In this document: positions 36,572-46,100 of the stretch, piece after piece
Position numbering within the stretch: the first letter of the stretch is position 1
Layout: the number at the start of each line of letters is the position of its first letter
Origin: a virus
Reading direction: 5' to 3' (one strand)
Virus record (IMG/VR): IMGVR_UViG_3300005096_000520
Coordinates: 1-49,984 of that record
DNA: 49,984 nt
Translations under genes and position numbers: made by a program
The notes under the pieces: model-generated
What the model saw: the letters and a program-made list of their open reading frames with translations, nothing else
Database searches by the model: none
What the model was told of the DNA's origin: nothing

Positions 36572-37461
36572 TGGGACTCTTGCTGCTTAATGGTGCTGGT
36601 ACGGATTCAACCGATCCGATCCTGAAAGGACTCGGGTTTGATTTCATCATATCCCCGGAAAGCATGGATGTAGCCGACGTCAATGATGTCGGTATCGATA
36701 ATGCTACCGGATTCCCGATCACAAACTCGGTTTTGACATCGCTGCACCCGGCTGAAACGGTCATTGAAAAGGGGACCGCAGGATCCTATGATGATACGTT
36801 GAAGCAACTGGCAATAGGAAGCACAACCGGGTTGGCTGCAGGAGATTTCATATATCTCTCACATGCAGCCATTACAGACGGGATATACGAGATTGCCTCG
36901 GTTGTTGATGCCACGAATGTCACGCTTGTCTCCGACCCTTTTTCAGGCGGTGGAAACCAGACTGCGATCTCATACCAGGTTGCATGGGCATATGCCGGGG
37001 TAGCCGGAACGGCACCGTCTGTTCTTGACGGCGTGTCGTATTACAAATCCGATCTTGACGATGGCCTCACGTCTACGCAGACAGAGGACACGAACTATAT
37101 CGCAAGTCCACCTGCAGGGGCGAGTTATATCGCTATCGACGGAAAGAGCTATACGGGACAGACTACGAACGACCCGAGTCCGACCCTGGTAATTCTGAGT
37201 GGCTGGACAAACAAGGGTGGCGTTACACACGTTGAGCTGTCCGGAACCGATGCTTTCTGGGATGCCGGTCTGACCGACCAGGCAGAGAAGGACATTGCGA
37301 CCGCAGAGGCCGGAGGCCTATACCTGAGTTCCGGAGATGGACTCAAATCGTTCAATATCATTTTAAAATCAGCATCCGGAGGGGTTCAGGTAAGTGTTGC
37401 ATGTGATATAACACTTGATACATCAGGACCCACCATTACGCATTCGGTGGTCGGAAGGTAA
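36571..37461 (+). CDS. Beta-rich tail structural protein with GPTIT C-terminal motif
   Basis: 296 residues with little charge, rich in Gly/Ser/Thr/Asp, as in virion beta proteins. SPESMDVADVNDVGIDNATG near 30-50 and the strand pairs around KQLAIGSTTGLAAGDFIYLS resemble decoration or fibre domains. It ends GPTITHSVVGR, the same tag as the 51-residue protein at 35944. Possibly a tail fibre or head fibre; exact role not assignable. TAATG junctions with both neighbours show tight coupling. Confidence 0.6.
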   Translation: MGLLLLNGAGTDSTDPILKGLGFDFIISPESMDVADVNDVGIDNATGFPITNSVLTSLHPAETVIEKGTAGSYDDTLKQLAIGSTTGLAAGDFIYLSHAAITDGIYEIASVVDATNVTLVSDPFSGGGNQTAISYQVAWAYAGVAGTAPSVLDGVSYYKSDLDDGLTSTQTEDTNYIASPPAGASYIAIDGKSYTGQTTNDPSPTLVILSGWTNKGGVTHVELSGTDAFWDAGLTDQAEKDIATAEAGGLYLSSGDGLKSFNIILKSASGGVQVSVACDITLDTSGPTITHSVVGR

Positions 37462-37958
37462 TGGCTACAGAGGCGATAAAAAAGACATACCTTGACCTTG
37501 TGATAGACTCTGACGAGGAGTTGGGAATACTCGACTCCTCGTACATAGAGGATTATTATGGCATCGACGGCCAATTGACATTGCACCATCAGGATACAGC
37601 GCAGGAATTCGATATAGTGATGGCTCCGGTCGATGGGGGAGGCCCCTATCCGAATGATCACTTCGAAGGCACAAGGGATGCAACGGTGATGCCCCTTGGT
37701 ATATATGAGGTCAGAGGCAGGGTCAGGGATACTGTCGGGAACTATACAATCCTGACCGCATTCCAGAACCCGAACGGAAACGAGCGGGTCCTTGAGTTGT
37801 TATTTTCGCTGGTAGAGAGCCTCGGAGTGGTCTACGCGAAAATCAGTGGGTTGAAATCCTATGTAGACGTGCTGATAAAAGCAAAACAATACTTGAGAAA
37901 CCCCGAGGTAAGCATGAGTTCATATTTTGACATTACAGCAATTTCAAGAGGGCTGTAG
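37461..37958 (+). CDS. Hypothetical tail-region protein
   Basis: 165 residues, one-base overlap with the upstream stop. The middle is beta-rich, with GIYEVRGRVRDTVGNYTILT, and the C-terminal third is helical (VYAKISGLKSYVDVLIKAKQ). No family recognised. Position before the tail tube gene suggests a tail completion or fibre-linked role. Confidence 0.55.
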   Translation: MATEAIKKTYLDLVIDSDEELGILDSSYIEDYYGIDGQLTLHHQDTAQEFDIVMAPVDGGGPYPNDHFEGTRDATVMPLGIYEVRGRVRDTVGNYTILTAFQNPNGNERVLELLFSLVESLGVVYAKISGLKSYVDVLIKAKQYLRNPEVSMSSYFDITAISRGL

Positions 37959-38255
37959 ATGGCTACTTACGACAGAGGCACTCCTGTACTGATAGAGGCT
38001 GAGTTCAAAAGAAATGAACCCTTCGGAGGCCCTGCGTATTTCGATCCGACATCACCCAAGGTGACCGTTACTGCTCCGGATGGCACTGTTATGGTCGACG
38101 GAGCCGCCATGACGAAGCAGGAGACAGGGAAATGGTATCACATATTCCAGACGGACATTTCATGGGAAAAAGGTCCGTACAATGTCAAGATTACCTGCAG
38201 TGACGGGACTTACAATGATGTGACTGTCGCGAGAGGGATATTCAGGTTGCTGTAA
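37959..38255 (+). CDS. Small Ig-like beta protein
   Basis: 98 residues that begin on the base after the previous stop. TPVLIEAEFKRNEPFGGPAYF, VTVTAPDGTVMVDGAAM and WYHIFQTDISWEKGPYNVKI show the strand spacing of a single Ig-like domain, often found on phage surfaces. The 79 bases after it, up to the tail tube gene, hold no gene. Confidence 0.55.
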   Translation: MATYDRGTPVLIEAEFKRNEPFGGPAYFDPTSPKVTVTAPDGTVMVDGAAMTKQETGKWYHIFQTDISWEKGPYNVKITCSDGTYNDVTVARGIFRLL

Positions 38256-38334
38256 TACGAGGCACACGATGCCAGAGCCTATAGTGGCTGGGCCAGGCAT
38301 TTTATTTTCAACCAAAAATCTACGGAGGTGAAAG

Positions 38335-39069
38335 ATGGGAAAGTCATACACAATAGGTAAAGGAAAACTCCTTTTCAGGCCTGAAGGTGAGCAGGGGTAC
38401 AAGGACCTGGGCAACTGCCCGGACTTCAAGGTCACCGTTGCAACCGAAAAGAAGGAGCATTACTCGGACAGGTCAGGGATATCCGTCAAGGATGCCGAGA
38501 TCGTGACGAAGCAGACTGCATCTGGAGGGTTCACGCTCGATGAGCCGAACATCGACAACCTGAACATGTTTGTGATGGGAGCCGGGACTGTTACGACCCA
38601 GCAGGCTGCCGGATCCGCAACCGATCAGGCTGTCACTGCATTGCTCGACCGTTGGGTCGCCCTCGGCAAGGTCAATGTCTCAAGCGTTGTCGTGACAGAC
38701 AACAGTGGCACTACCACGTATGTTAAGGGCACCGATTATGAGCTTGACGCAAGTGCAGGGCTCATAATGGCCCTGTCGAGTGGATCAATTACTGACGGGG
38801 AATCCCTGCTCGTTGATTTCACTTACCCGGACGCCACAATCAAGCAGGTCAATGCTGCAACGGCTACAACGGTCAAGGGGCACATATACTTTGTGGGAGA
38901 CCCTCCTGTCGGAAAGATCCTCGACGTCAAGGGCTATATCAGCCTTGCCCCGAATGGAGAGCTCTCTCTGATAGGCGAGGACTGGATGCAGTATGAATTC
39001 GAGATGGAGTTCCTCTCTCATGCTGACTATGATGGTCTCTTTGAGATCGTCGAAAGAGGTGAGGTCTGA
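38335..39069 (+). CDS. Major tail tube protein
   Basis: 244 residues. YTIGKGKLLFRPEGEQGYKDLGNCPDFKV (in parts) and HYSDRSGISVKDAEIVTKQTA match the opening of long-tail tube proteins; an inserted Ig-like middle (VVVTDNSGTTTYVKGTDYEL) precedes the closing GKILDVKGYISLAPNGELSL and WMQYEFEMEFL strands. It polymerises into the tube around the tape measure. No sheath protein is encoded nearby, so the tail is flexible and non-contractile. It directly precedes the G/GT chaperones, the standard order. GGAGGTGA upstream. Confidence 0.82.
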   Translation: MGKSYTIGKGKLLFRPEGEQGYKDLGNCPDFKVTVATEKKEHYSDRSGISVKDAEIVTKQTASGGFTLDEPNIDNLNMFVMGAGTVTTQQAAGSATDQAVTALLDRWVALGKVNVSSVVVTDNSGTTTYVKGTDYELDASAGLIMALSSGSITDGESLLVDFTYPDATIKQVNAATATTVKGHIYFVGDPPVGKILDVKGYISLAPNGELSLIGEDWMQYEFEMEFLSHADYDGLFEIVERGEV

Positions 39070-39506
39070 TGAGCGACGAGTTGAAGGTCCTTCTGCCTGA
39101 TGAGATGTACATACTCGAGACTGGGGAACAGGTCACTGTCAGGCCTGTTCCCTTCGGCAAACTGAATATCTTCTCCGAGGCAGTGGCATCACTGATGCTG
39201 AAAATTTCTGATCTTGGCCTTGAGCTCAGAGATATCAAGAATTGGAAGACCCTCTTTGACGTCGCCTTCGAGGAGATGCTCAATATCATGGGCCTGGTGC
39301 TCGAAAAGCCCCGGGAATGGTTTGACACGATATCCATCAATGATGGCATAGGCCTCTTGGCCATCATTGTCGAGCAGAACTTCAGGGAGGAGACTAAAAA
39401 AAACATCCTCAAGGTCGTAGAGAAATTGAGCTCAACATGGCAGACGTCATCCAGATACTCATCTCGGCAGGACACAGCTGGGAAGAGATCAAGAACTACA
39501 CGGTAG
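39069..39506 (+). CDS. Tail assembly chaperone G
   Basis: 145 residues, helical after a short beta start (VLLPDEMYILETGEQVTVRPV). It overlaps the tail tube stop by one base. Its frame contains a perfect slippery site at 39398-39404 and the downstream frame (-1) stays open from there to 39703, so part of the ribosomes would make a G-T fusion. This is the lambda G/GT arrangement, in which both proteins bind the tape measure during tail assembly. Residues after 112 in the unshifted product are low-complexity basic sequence, which agrees with the shifted product being the conserved one. Confidence 0.85.
   Translation: MSDELKVLLPDEMYILETGEQVTVRPVPFGKLNIFSEAVASLMLKISDLGLELRDIKNWKTLFDVAFEEMLNIMGLVLEKPREWFDTISINDGIGLLAIIVEQNFREETKKNILKVVEKLSSTWQTSSRYSSRQDTAGKRSRTTR
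39398..39404 (+). other. Programmed -1 frameshift site A AAA AAC
   Basis: Heptamer A-AAA-AAC read in the zero frame as AAA AAA AAC (codons at 39396, 39399, 39402). It is the canonical -1 slippery sequence. After slippage the frame CAT CCT CAA continues without stop to 39703. Lies within the tail chaperone gene, just before the tape measure gene, where nearly all long-tailed phages have such a site. Confidence 0.85.
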
Positions 39507-39703
39507 GGCAGATCGAGCTGTTTGCCGAAAGCGTCATGCGGGTTGAGAACATGAAATTGTCCAGCCTGACGTGGGCTGTTCATGTTGCCGCCCAGGGTGG
39601 CCATAAGGACGTGAAGAACTATACGGACAACCTGAAACCCGGCAAGGAGCTTGGAAGAGATGACTTGCTGCGAGATTTCAAGAGGACAGGAAATACAAAA
39701 TGA
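39404..39703 (+). CDS. Tail assembly chaperone T part (made as GT fusion)
   Basis: About 99 residues joined to residues 1-112 of the G protein by a -1 frameshift, giving a fusion of about 211 residues. An ATG at 39437 (MADVIQILISAG) lies inside, but it has no good ribosome site. The sequence YTVGQIELFAESVMRVENM is the helical pattern of T domains, which contact the tail tube. The end KDVKNYTDNLKPGKELGRDD is polar. It is followed by the tape measure gene after 138 bases that contain only two tiny frames. Confidence 0.8.
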   Translation, partial: HPQGRREIELNMADVIQILISAGHSWEEIKNYTVGQIELFAESVMRVENMKLSSLTWAVHVAAQGGHKDVKNYTDNLKPGKELGRDDLLRDFKRTGNTK

Positions 39704-39841
39704 TGATGACAGGCCATATGAGTAAGGCAAGCAGGTGGCCTGCAGGACGGAAGATGACGGTTACAGGCAGGGCAATTAGCCTGGCAAACAATTGACAAAG
39801 GTAGATGATGAATAAAAATATCAACACCGACTGGAGCATGA

Positions 39842-42800
39842 ATGACCTCCATTGTTAATTTAATTATATCCGCACAGGACAAAGCGAGTCAAATTGTCCG
39901 GAAGACAGAGAACGGCATCAAGAAACTCTCTGGTGCTTCGAAGGCATATCACGACACACTTCAGGGCCTGAACGGGACTGCAGACAAGTTCATGCAGAAC
40001 ATGCAGCGTATAGCTGCTGTTGTGGGTATAGCCGGAGTTGCACGGTCTTTTGTCGAGATCAATTCAAGCGCTGAGAAGACAAAACTGATGCTCCAGGGGC
40101 TCCTGGGATCTACTGAAGCGGCAGCAGAGGCGTTTGAATGGATACTCGATATCTCAACTAAACTGCCTTTTTCAATTGATGCGCTCAAGGATTCCTACAT
40201 CAAGCTGCAGGTGGCAGGACTGGATCCCATGAGCGGATCACTCAAGACCCTGTCTGATGCGATCGCTTCATTTGGAGGGACCGATGAGGACCTGAAACTT
40301 GCGTCCATTGCGATACAGCAGATGGCAGGCAAGGGTGTCGTCTCAATGGAAGAACTGAGGCAACAGCTCGGGGAAAGGATACCTACCGCGATCAAGGCCA
40401 TGGCAGAGGGAATGGGAATGTCCATGGGCCAGCTCACAAAGGAGATTGAGAAGGGAAATATCAGTGCCACCAGGGGCATCAATGCCATGATGAGCAAGCT
40501 GGAAGAATGGTATGGCGGCCGGGGCAAGGAAATGATGAATTCATGGGCTGGGCTCATGTCAAATTTGAGGGTGGCATGGGAGAGGTTTGCCTTGTTCATC
40601 GGTGAGACAGGGGTTTTTGAAAAACTCAAAAGCATCATCGATGGCGTACTTGGAAAGCTTGATGAGATGAAACAAAGTGGGAACCTGAAGGCCTGGGGAG
40701 AAAGAATTGCTGGCACAATCGGAAGATTGGTTGACATGTTTGTGCGGCTTGGAGCGGTCATAGTAAGAGTAATCGATATTTTTGGACCCTTTCTCCCGGT
40801 ACTAATCGAGATGTTTGTGTATTTCAAGATGACGAAGGTCATTCTCGGGGGAATTATCGGGCTGCCGTTGAGTATAGGCAGGGAATTGATGGCATTAAAA
40901 AAAGCTGCAACTGTTTTGATGGGTACCGGGATTGCTCAATATTTCAAGAATCTGGGCATGGTTATGACTACATTACCCGCAAAGATCATTGCAATAGATA
41001 ATAGTTTGGGCGGGCTGGCAAAGAAAGCCGGGCTGATAACTGCTGCCTTCACTTTTGGTTGGCAGTTCGGAAAATGGCTCGGTGGATTCGAGGTTGTGCG
41101 CAAGTGGACTGAGGTGGCAATGACCTATCTGGATGAATTTTTCATCTGGTACCGCATCAAACAGCTTGAACTGTGGAAACTGACAAAAAAGGTCTTCACC
41201 CTCGGCGCCGCGGACACTACTGCTACAGACAGGCAGATAGCGGCTTTGAACAGGCACAGGGAAATCCTTGCCCTGGTGCGGAAAGATATTCTCAAGGGCA
41301 AGGATGCACAGGAAAAGCTCGGAAAAGAGACGGAGAAGTCGACAAGGGCGATAGAAAATCAGAGCAGGCAGGTTGAGAAGCAGAAAAAAACATACGAAGA
41401 ACTGATGGATTCAATTGAGGAGGGCTCCTCACAATACATTGCGATCAAAAGCAGGGAACTTTCCACCTTCAAGGCCAATATCGACTATGAGATCGCATTG
41501 GAAAAACAGAAATATGAACAGGGGAAGATATCCCTTGAGGAGTTCCTGAAGTTCAGGCAGAGCAGGCAGCAGGCATATACTGAGGAGATGATCAGGCTCA
41601 AGGAGATGGAGATCGAGGCCCTCAAGGAGGCCCCGGATGTTGACCCCGTCAAAGTAAAGGCTATTGAGGAGGAGATCAAGCAGATCAAGATACAATCCGC
41701 CCAGGACCAGTTGAAGATCCAGCAAGAGCTTGCCCAGGGCATCAAAAAAGAGCATGAGGATGCCTTCACAAACTGGAAGTCACTCCAGGAACTCAGGCTT
41801 GATACCCTGAAAAACCAGTTTGACCTTGAGAATACACTCGATGATGAGGCGGCCAAGCAGGGCCTCTTGAGACAGTCGGAAGTGCTTGAGCGTAAACTTC
41901 AGAGAACAAAAGAGTTCTATGAGGCCCGGATCAAACTTGCCACTGAAGCACTTCAGAAGATAGCAGAGATTGAAGGAACTGACAGCGAAGGATACAAGAA
42001 GGCCTATGCCGAACGTCTGAGACTACAGCAGGAACTCGAGATCCAGGTTATCAGGTCGGAGGCCCAGATCAATGAAGCAAGGGTTAATGAGGAGATAGAG
42101 GCACAGAAACTCGTAGCTGATCTGACTGATGACCGCATCAGGCTTGCTGAGATAGAGAAGGCTGAAAAACTGCAAAAGTTGAAGGAATATCACGAGCAGG
42201 GACTTATAAGTGCAATCGAATATTCTCATGCTGTTATAGCTCTTGAGAAAAAGATTACGGACAGTTTTAGCTCTGAGCTCAGAGAGAGGTCGGAGCAGTT
42301 GACGGTATGGGCCGGCATCATATCAGAGAGGACGCGCAGGATGTATGATGCCATCGGCGGACTCGTGATGAATTCCTTCGAAGATGTCAAGCAGTATTTC
42401 GGTTCTGCCAGCGATGCCCTTGCAATTACTGTTTCAGAGGTTCGTGCGCAGATAGAGGGGTTCCTGAATGCAATCAACAGGGGCACAGCTGAGACATTCT
42501 GGAAGGCAGAGCTCTTCGGCCGCAAAATGGTCGACATGGTCGGGACAAACATCTATGACTGGGCCAGCCGGGTCGCGGAGTATATCCAGTACGTCAAGGG
42601 CTTGATGGATGACCTCAGGGACACCATAGAGGACTATCGGAAACAACTGCTCCGGCTCAGGGGAGACCGTGTCGGCCTCGTTGAAATATGGTACCAGGAA
42701 CAGCTTGAAAAGCTGAAGAGTAAGTTCAAGGACCTTGCAGATTCGCCTGAATACAGGCAGGCGATTGACCTGCTGCGGAAACTGTACGAGGAGAAGCTTA

Positions 42801-43102
42801 AAAAGGCAGAGGAGTCAATGAGTAAAGAGGAAAACCGGTGGGAGAAGTATGCCGGCGTTATTACAACAACAGCAGAGAATATGGCCGGCAAGGTCAAGAG
42901 CTCAGTGGCCGGCATTGCATCTATCAACCTGTCAGCTATTTCCGGATCCTTGTCTCCGGAAGTGCGCGTTCAACGAGACATAAAGCTTGATTCCGTGTTC
43001 AAGATACAGACTTTCGACTCTGAAACAACAAGGCGTTGGCTCAGGGATATCGTATTCCCGGAATGGGAAAAACAACTCAGGCTGAAAGGGATCAGGTTAT
43101 GA
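39842..43102 (+). CDS. Tail tape measure protein
   Basis: 1086 residues. The protein sets tail length and helps DNA entry. The N-terminal 260 residues carry the tape measure signature: ASGYAKL-like helices, GLLGSTEAAAEAFEWILDIS, DALKDSYIKLQVAGLDPMSG and ASIAIQQMAGKGVVSMEELR-type repeats. Hydrophobic segments occur near 315-370 (VIVRVIDIFGPFLPVLIEMF, VILGGIIGLPLSIG). The rest is long coiled coil, mostly charged (residues about 480-800). At about 1.5 angstrom per residue a tail of roughly 160 nm is expected. GGAG five bases before the ATG. Its last bases overlap the next start (ATGA). Confidence 0.92.
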   Translation: MTSIVNLIISAQDKASQIVRKTENGIKKLSGASKAYHDTLQGLNGTADKFMQNMQRIAAVVGIAGVARSFVEINSSAEKTKLMLQGLLGSTEAAAEAFEWILDISTKLPFSIDALKDSYIKLQVAGLDPMSGSLKTLSDAIASFGGTDEDLKLASIAIQQMAGKGVVSMEELRQQLGERIPTAIKAMAEGMGMSMGQLTKEIEKGNISATRGINAMMSKLEEWYGGRGKEMMNSWAGLMSNLRVAWERFALFIGETGVFEKLKSIIDGVLGKLDEMKQSGNLKAWGERIAGTIGRLVDMFVRLGAVIVRVIDIFGPFLPVLIEMFVYFKMTKVILGGIIGLPLSIGRELMALKKAATVLMGTGIAQYFKNLGMVMTTLPAKIIAIDNSLGGLAKKAGLITAAFTFGWQFGKWLGGFEVVRKWTEVAMTYLDEFFIWYRIKQLELWKLTKKVFTLGAADTTATDRQIAALNRHREILALVRKDILKGKDAQEKLGKETEKSTRAIENQSRQVEKQKKTYEELMDSIEEGSSQYIAIKSRELSTFKANIDYEIALEKQKYEQGKISLEEFLKFRQSRQQAYTEEMIRLKEMEIEALKEAPDVDPVKVKAIEEEIKQIKIQSAQDQLKIQQELAQGIKKEHEDAFTNWKSLQELRLDTLKNQFDLENTLDDEAAKQGLLRQSEVLERKLQRTKEFYEARIKLATEALQKIAEIEGTDSEGYKKAYAERLRLQQELEIQVIRSEAQINEARVNEEIEAQKLVADLTDDRIRLAEIEKAEKLQKLKEYHEQGLISAIEYSHAVIALEKKITDSFSSELRERSEQLTVWAGIISERTRRMYDAIGGLVMNSFEDVKQYFGSASDALAITVSEVRAQIEGFLNAINRGTAETFWKAELFGRKMVDMVGTNIYDWASRVAEYIQYVKGLMDDLRDTIEDYRKQLLRLRGDRVGLVEIWYQEQLEKLKSKFKDLADSPEYRQAIDLLRKLYEEKLKKAEESMSKEENRWEKYAGVITTTAENMAGKVKSSVAGIASINLSAISGSLSPEVRVQRDIKLDSVFKIQTFDSETTRRWLRDIVFPEWEKQLRLKGIRL

Positions 43103-46100
43103 GCGGTCAGCAGGCATATATCTACCAGGAGTATAACAAGGTTGTTGACGCAGCTATTACGAGTAATGTTTCCCCCAGTTCCCGTGCACCGCTTGTGTAT
43201 CCTCTCAGAAAACAGGGCAACGGTAACATACGGCTCTACGGAAACTATAGCGGGGACAAGGATGCCCGTTATGAGGTTAAGATCCTCGATTCAATATTGC
43301 AGGATCCTGTCGTGTCAGCTCCGGTCTTCCGCGGTGCCGGCACAGGCAAGATCTCTGATATTGCTGTCTCAAACCTTGAGGCTCAAAAGATCCGTATCCT
43401 GTGCCTCTCTACCGGCACTGAGAGCAGGAAGGCGGAAATAGAGCTTGAGGGTTACAGGTTCAGGGCGAAAGAGGCCGGGGCATCCGGGAACGCAATATAC
43501 CTTCTAATCGATGATTCATCACTCGTCTTTACAGCGAGTGATTATTCCGTCATCAAGCCCCTGAAGGTTGGAGATACTGCTCTGGAAGGACAGGAGTGGG
43601 ATTTCGACACAAAGGTCCTGCAAGGCGAGTTTGTCCCAGAGGATGCTCACAGGCTGGCCTTCGGTCAGGACAGGCTCCATATATACACGCAGTACAAGAA
43701 GTTTGAGGAGGGAGTCTGGAAATATTACTTCATCCTGCCTATTCAGTATGAAGTGAAGGCGGGGGAGAGAGTATACTTCGTCTCCGGTGGCAGGACCATC
43801 ACCGTCACTGACGGCGCTACAACCGAAGAGTATACGGACATTGTGACCATAGCCGATTTCTGGCAGAAGGTTAAGGCATCATCCGGATTGATAGAACCGG
43901 TCGACTCATCCATTGATACATCACGCAGTATTACGAGTCCGGCGGTAAGAGAGTTTTCAACGAAAACCGAGGCATACTTCATGCCTCCATACCGGGATGA
44001 GAAATCATCTGAATATGCCGGGGACCTTCAGGACATAGAGGTCAGCAACGATAAAGCAAAGACAGAGTTGATCCGGATCACCTGTATTTCCAATGCCTAC
44101 GTTGGAGATGAGGTTTGGGAGGTCAAGGGCTCATCGAGCGGGGACCTTGGGCAAGTGAGAACAGGAGAGTATGCATACCTGGGGCCTGTCGGCTTCAGAA
44201 TTCCGCAAAAATTGCCTAAGAACTGGGGGGAGGTGAACGAAAACTGGAGCTACAAGATTGATTATGCCCCCAGGGATGCAGGGGTCGATCCTCCGGCAAT
44301 ATGTTTTTCGCTGCGCATGGGGATAAACTCAGTTCCGCAAACACTCGAGCTGACATACAAGAAAAAACCGCCGGAATGTTATTGTCCCCCCGTTGGGTTT
44401 TCGGATAAATGCCTCGGATTTGAAGAGAAAGGAGGTGAGACAGGAATGGCATACATTGTTCAGGACCTGAGCTTCTGGACAGACGTGGTCATCAACCGCA
44501 TGGCAGAGAAGTGGCAGGAGCAGGAGCCGTATCTTGCAGGGTCTTCCAGTGAAGCATACGAAAAACAGTTCTTGAAACTGATCGACAGAAATGTAGAGAT
44601 CTTCAAGGGCCTCGCTCAAAGAATAATGAATCTGCCTGAGGAGGATGCATCAGCCCTTCAAGCAATGGTGGATCAGTATAAGACGCTTGTAAACTCCCAG
44701 ACCGTGCTGGTAATGCTAAATTCATCTTTCACCCAGTATGCCTGGGCATCATGGGATGGATCAAAGTGGATATACGACACACAGCCATCAAGCAAATACA
44801 GCTATCTCAAGGATGCGACATTCGATACCGATCTGTACCAGACACTTGCAGATGCGATCCTCAACTATGAGCAGACCTATGGCGTAAAAAAAAATAATGT
44901 CATTGGTATCGGTACTTGCTACCAGGATACCGATGATGATTATTACTGGGAGATCAGTGGTAGTAAGGCATATCTGCCTGCATACACGGATGTGCCTTAC
45001 TATTCAACTGTCCAGTCAGGTAATGATTACATCAACACAAAGGAGTTTGCCCTTCTTGTCTCAATTCCTTGCGGGGGCACGCTTGTCGAGGGTGACAAGA
45101 TAACAGTGGAAATCGGAGGGGTGGTATATGAGAAGACATATCAGGTAGGAGATATAACATATCTGCCGACAGTAGCAAGGCAGAACCTTAACCTTACCGG
45201 TGGGCGGGACGGGGATGATACATACACCTGGGAAGTTTCAGGAGAGATAGACAAATTCCCTGACTATCTTCTCGACAGAAAAACACCAGCGCGGTACATC
45301 ACCCCGCAACTATCCTTTCAGATCGAAGACGGTATAGTGCCCTTTGATGTCGGTGACGTTTTTGAGTTCACCATTGAGGGGGGACGCTGGATCTGGCGTA
45401 AGGATGGGGGAGCGTGGTCATCTCCACTCGACATCAAGAAAGAGGCTCAGACATTTGATAGCGGCCTGCAGATAGCCTTTGATTTCGGGGTGAGTCCGTC
45501 GTTCATTCAGAATGATACCTGGGAAGTGCTCTGTATCCAGGAAAACAAGGCGAGCAACCTGGCTACCCCGGGCCGCACAAGGCGGAAAGGACCCGGTGAT
45601 GTTACGTTCGCCTTCAGCTCTCAGGTTACGATCGATACCCTGGTGATTGACATGCACGATATCGGCACTGATATTGTCTTCAAGGCCTCAAATGTGTCTG
45701 ATTTCAGCGTTATTGAATACTCTGAAACGATCTCGCCGACCTCTCTTATCTGCAGACTTTTTGGGACGCCCATCACAGCACAATATTTCAGGCTGGAAAT
45801 CTCTGGGGAAACATCAATCGGGTATGTCTTTCTCGGCACAAGGATGCAACTCAGCCTCGATGCGGACAGCATCAGGCCGATGCGTCAATACAATATGTCC
45901 AGACAGGAGGCAAAAGAGCCCTTCAGTCTCCTGAAGTATGCCAGAAAGGGGTACATGATAGACTACAGTTCTTTCATATACAATGCCGATTTTGAGGCCC
46001 TTGAACAGATGATCGACTATCTGAAGACCAACAATGACATGCCTTTCTATTTCGTGGCGAACATCAGTTACCCGGAGGATTGCATCCGGGCATATATCGA

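Noticed and set aside
39700-39858. Two tiny frames (31 and 16 codons) between the GT and tape measure genes
   Set aside because: No family, no conserved pattern; the second overlaps the tape measure start. Probably leader sequence.
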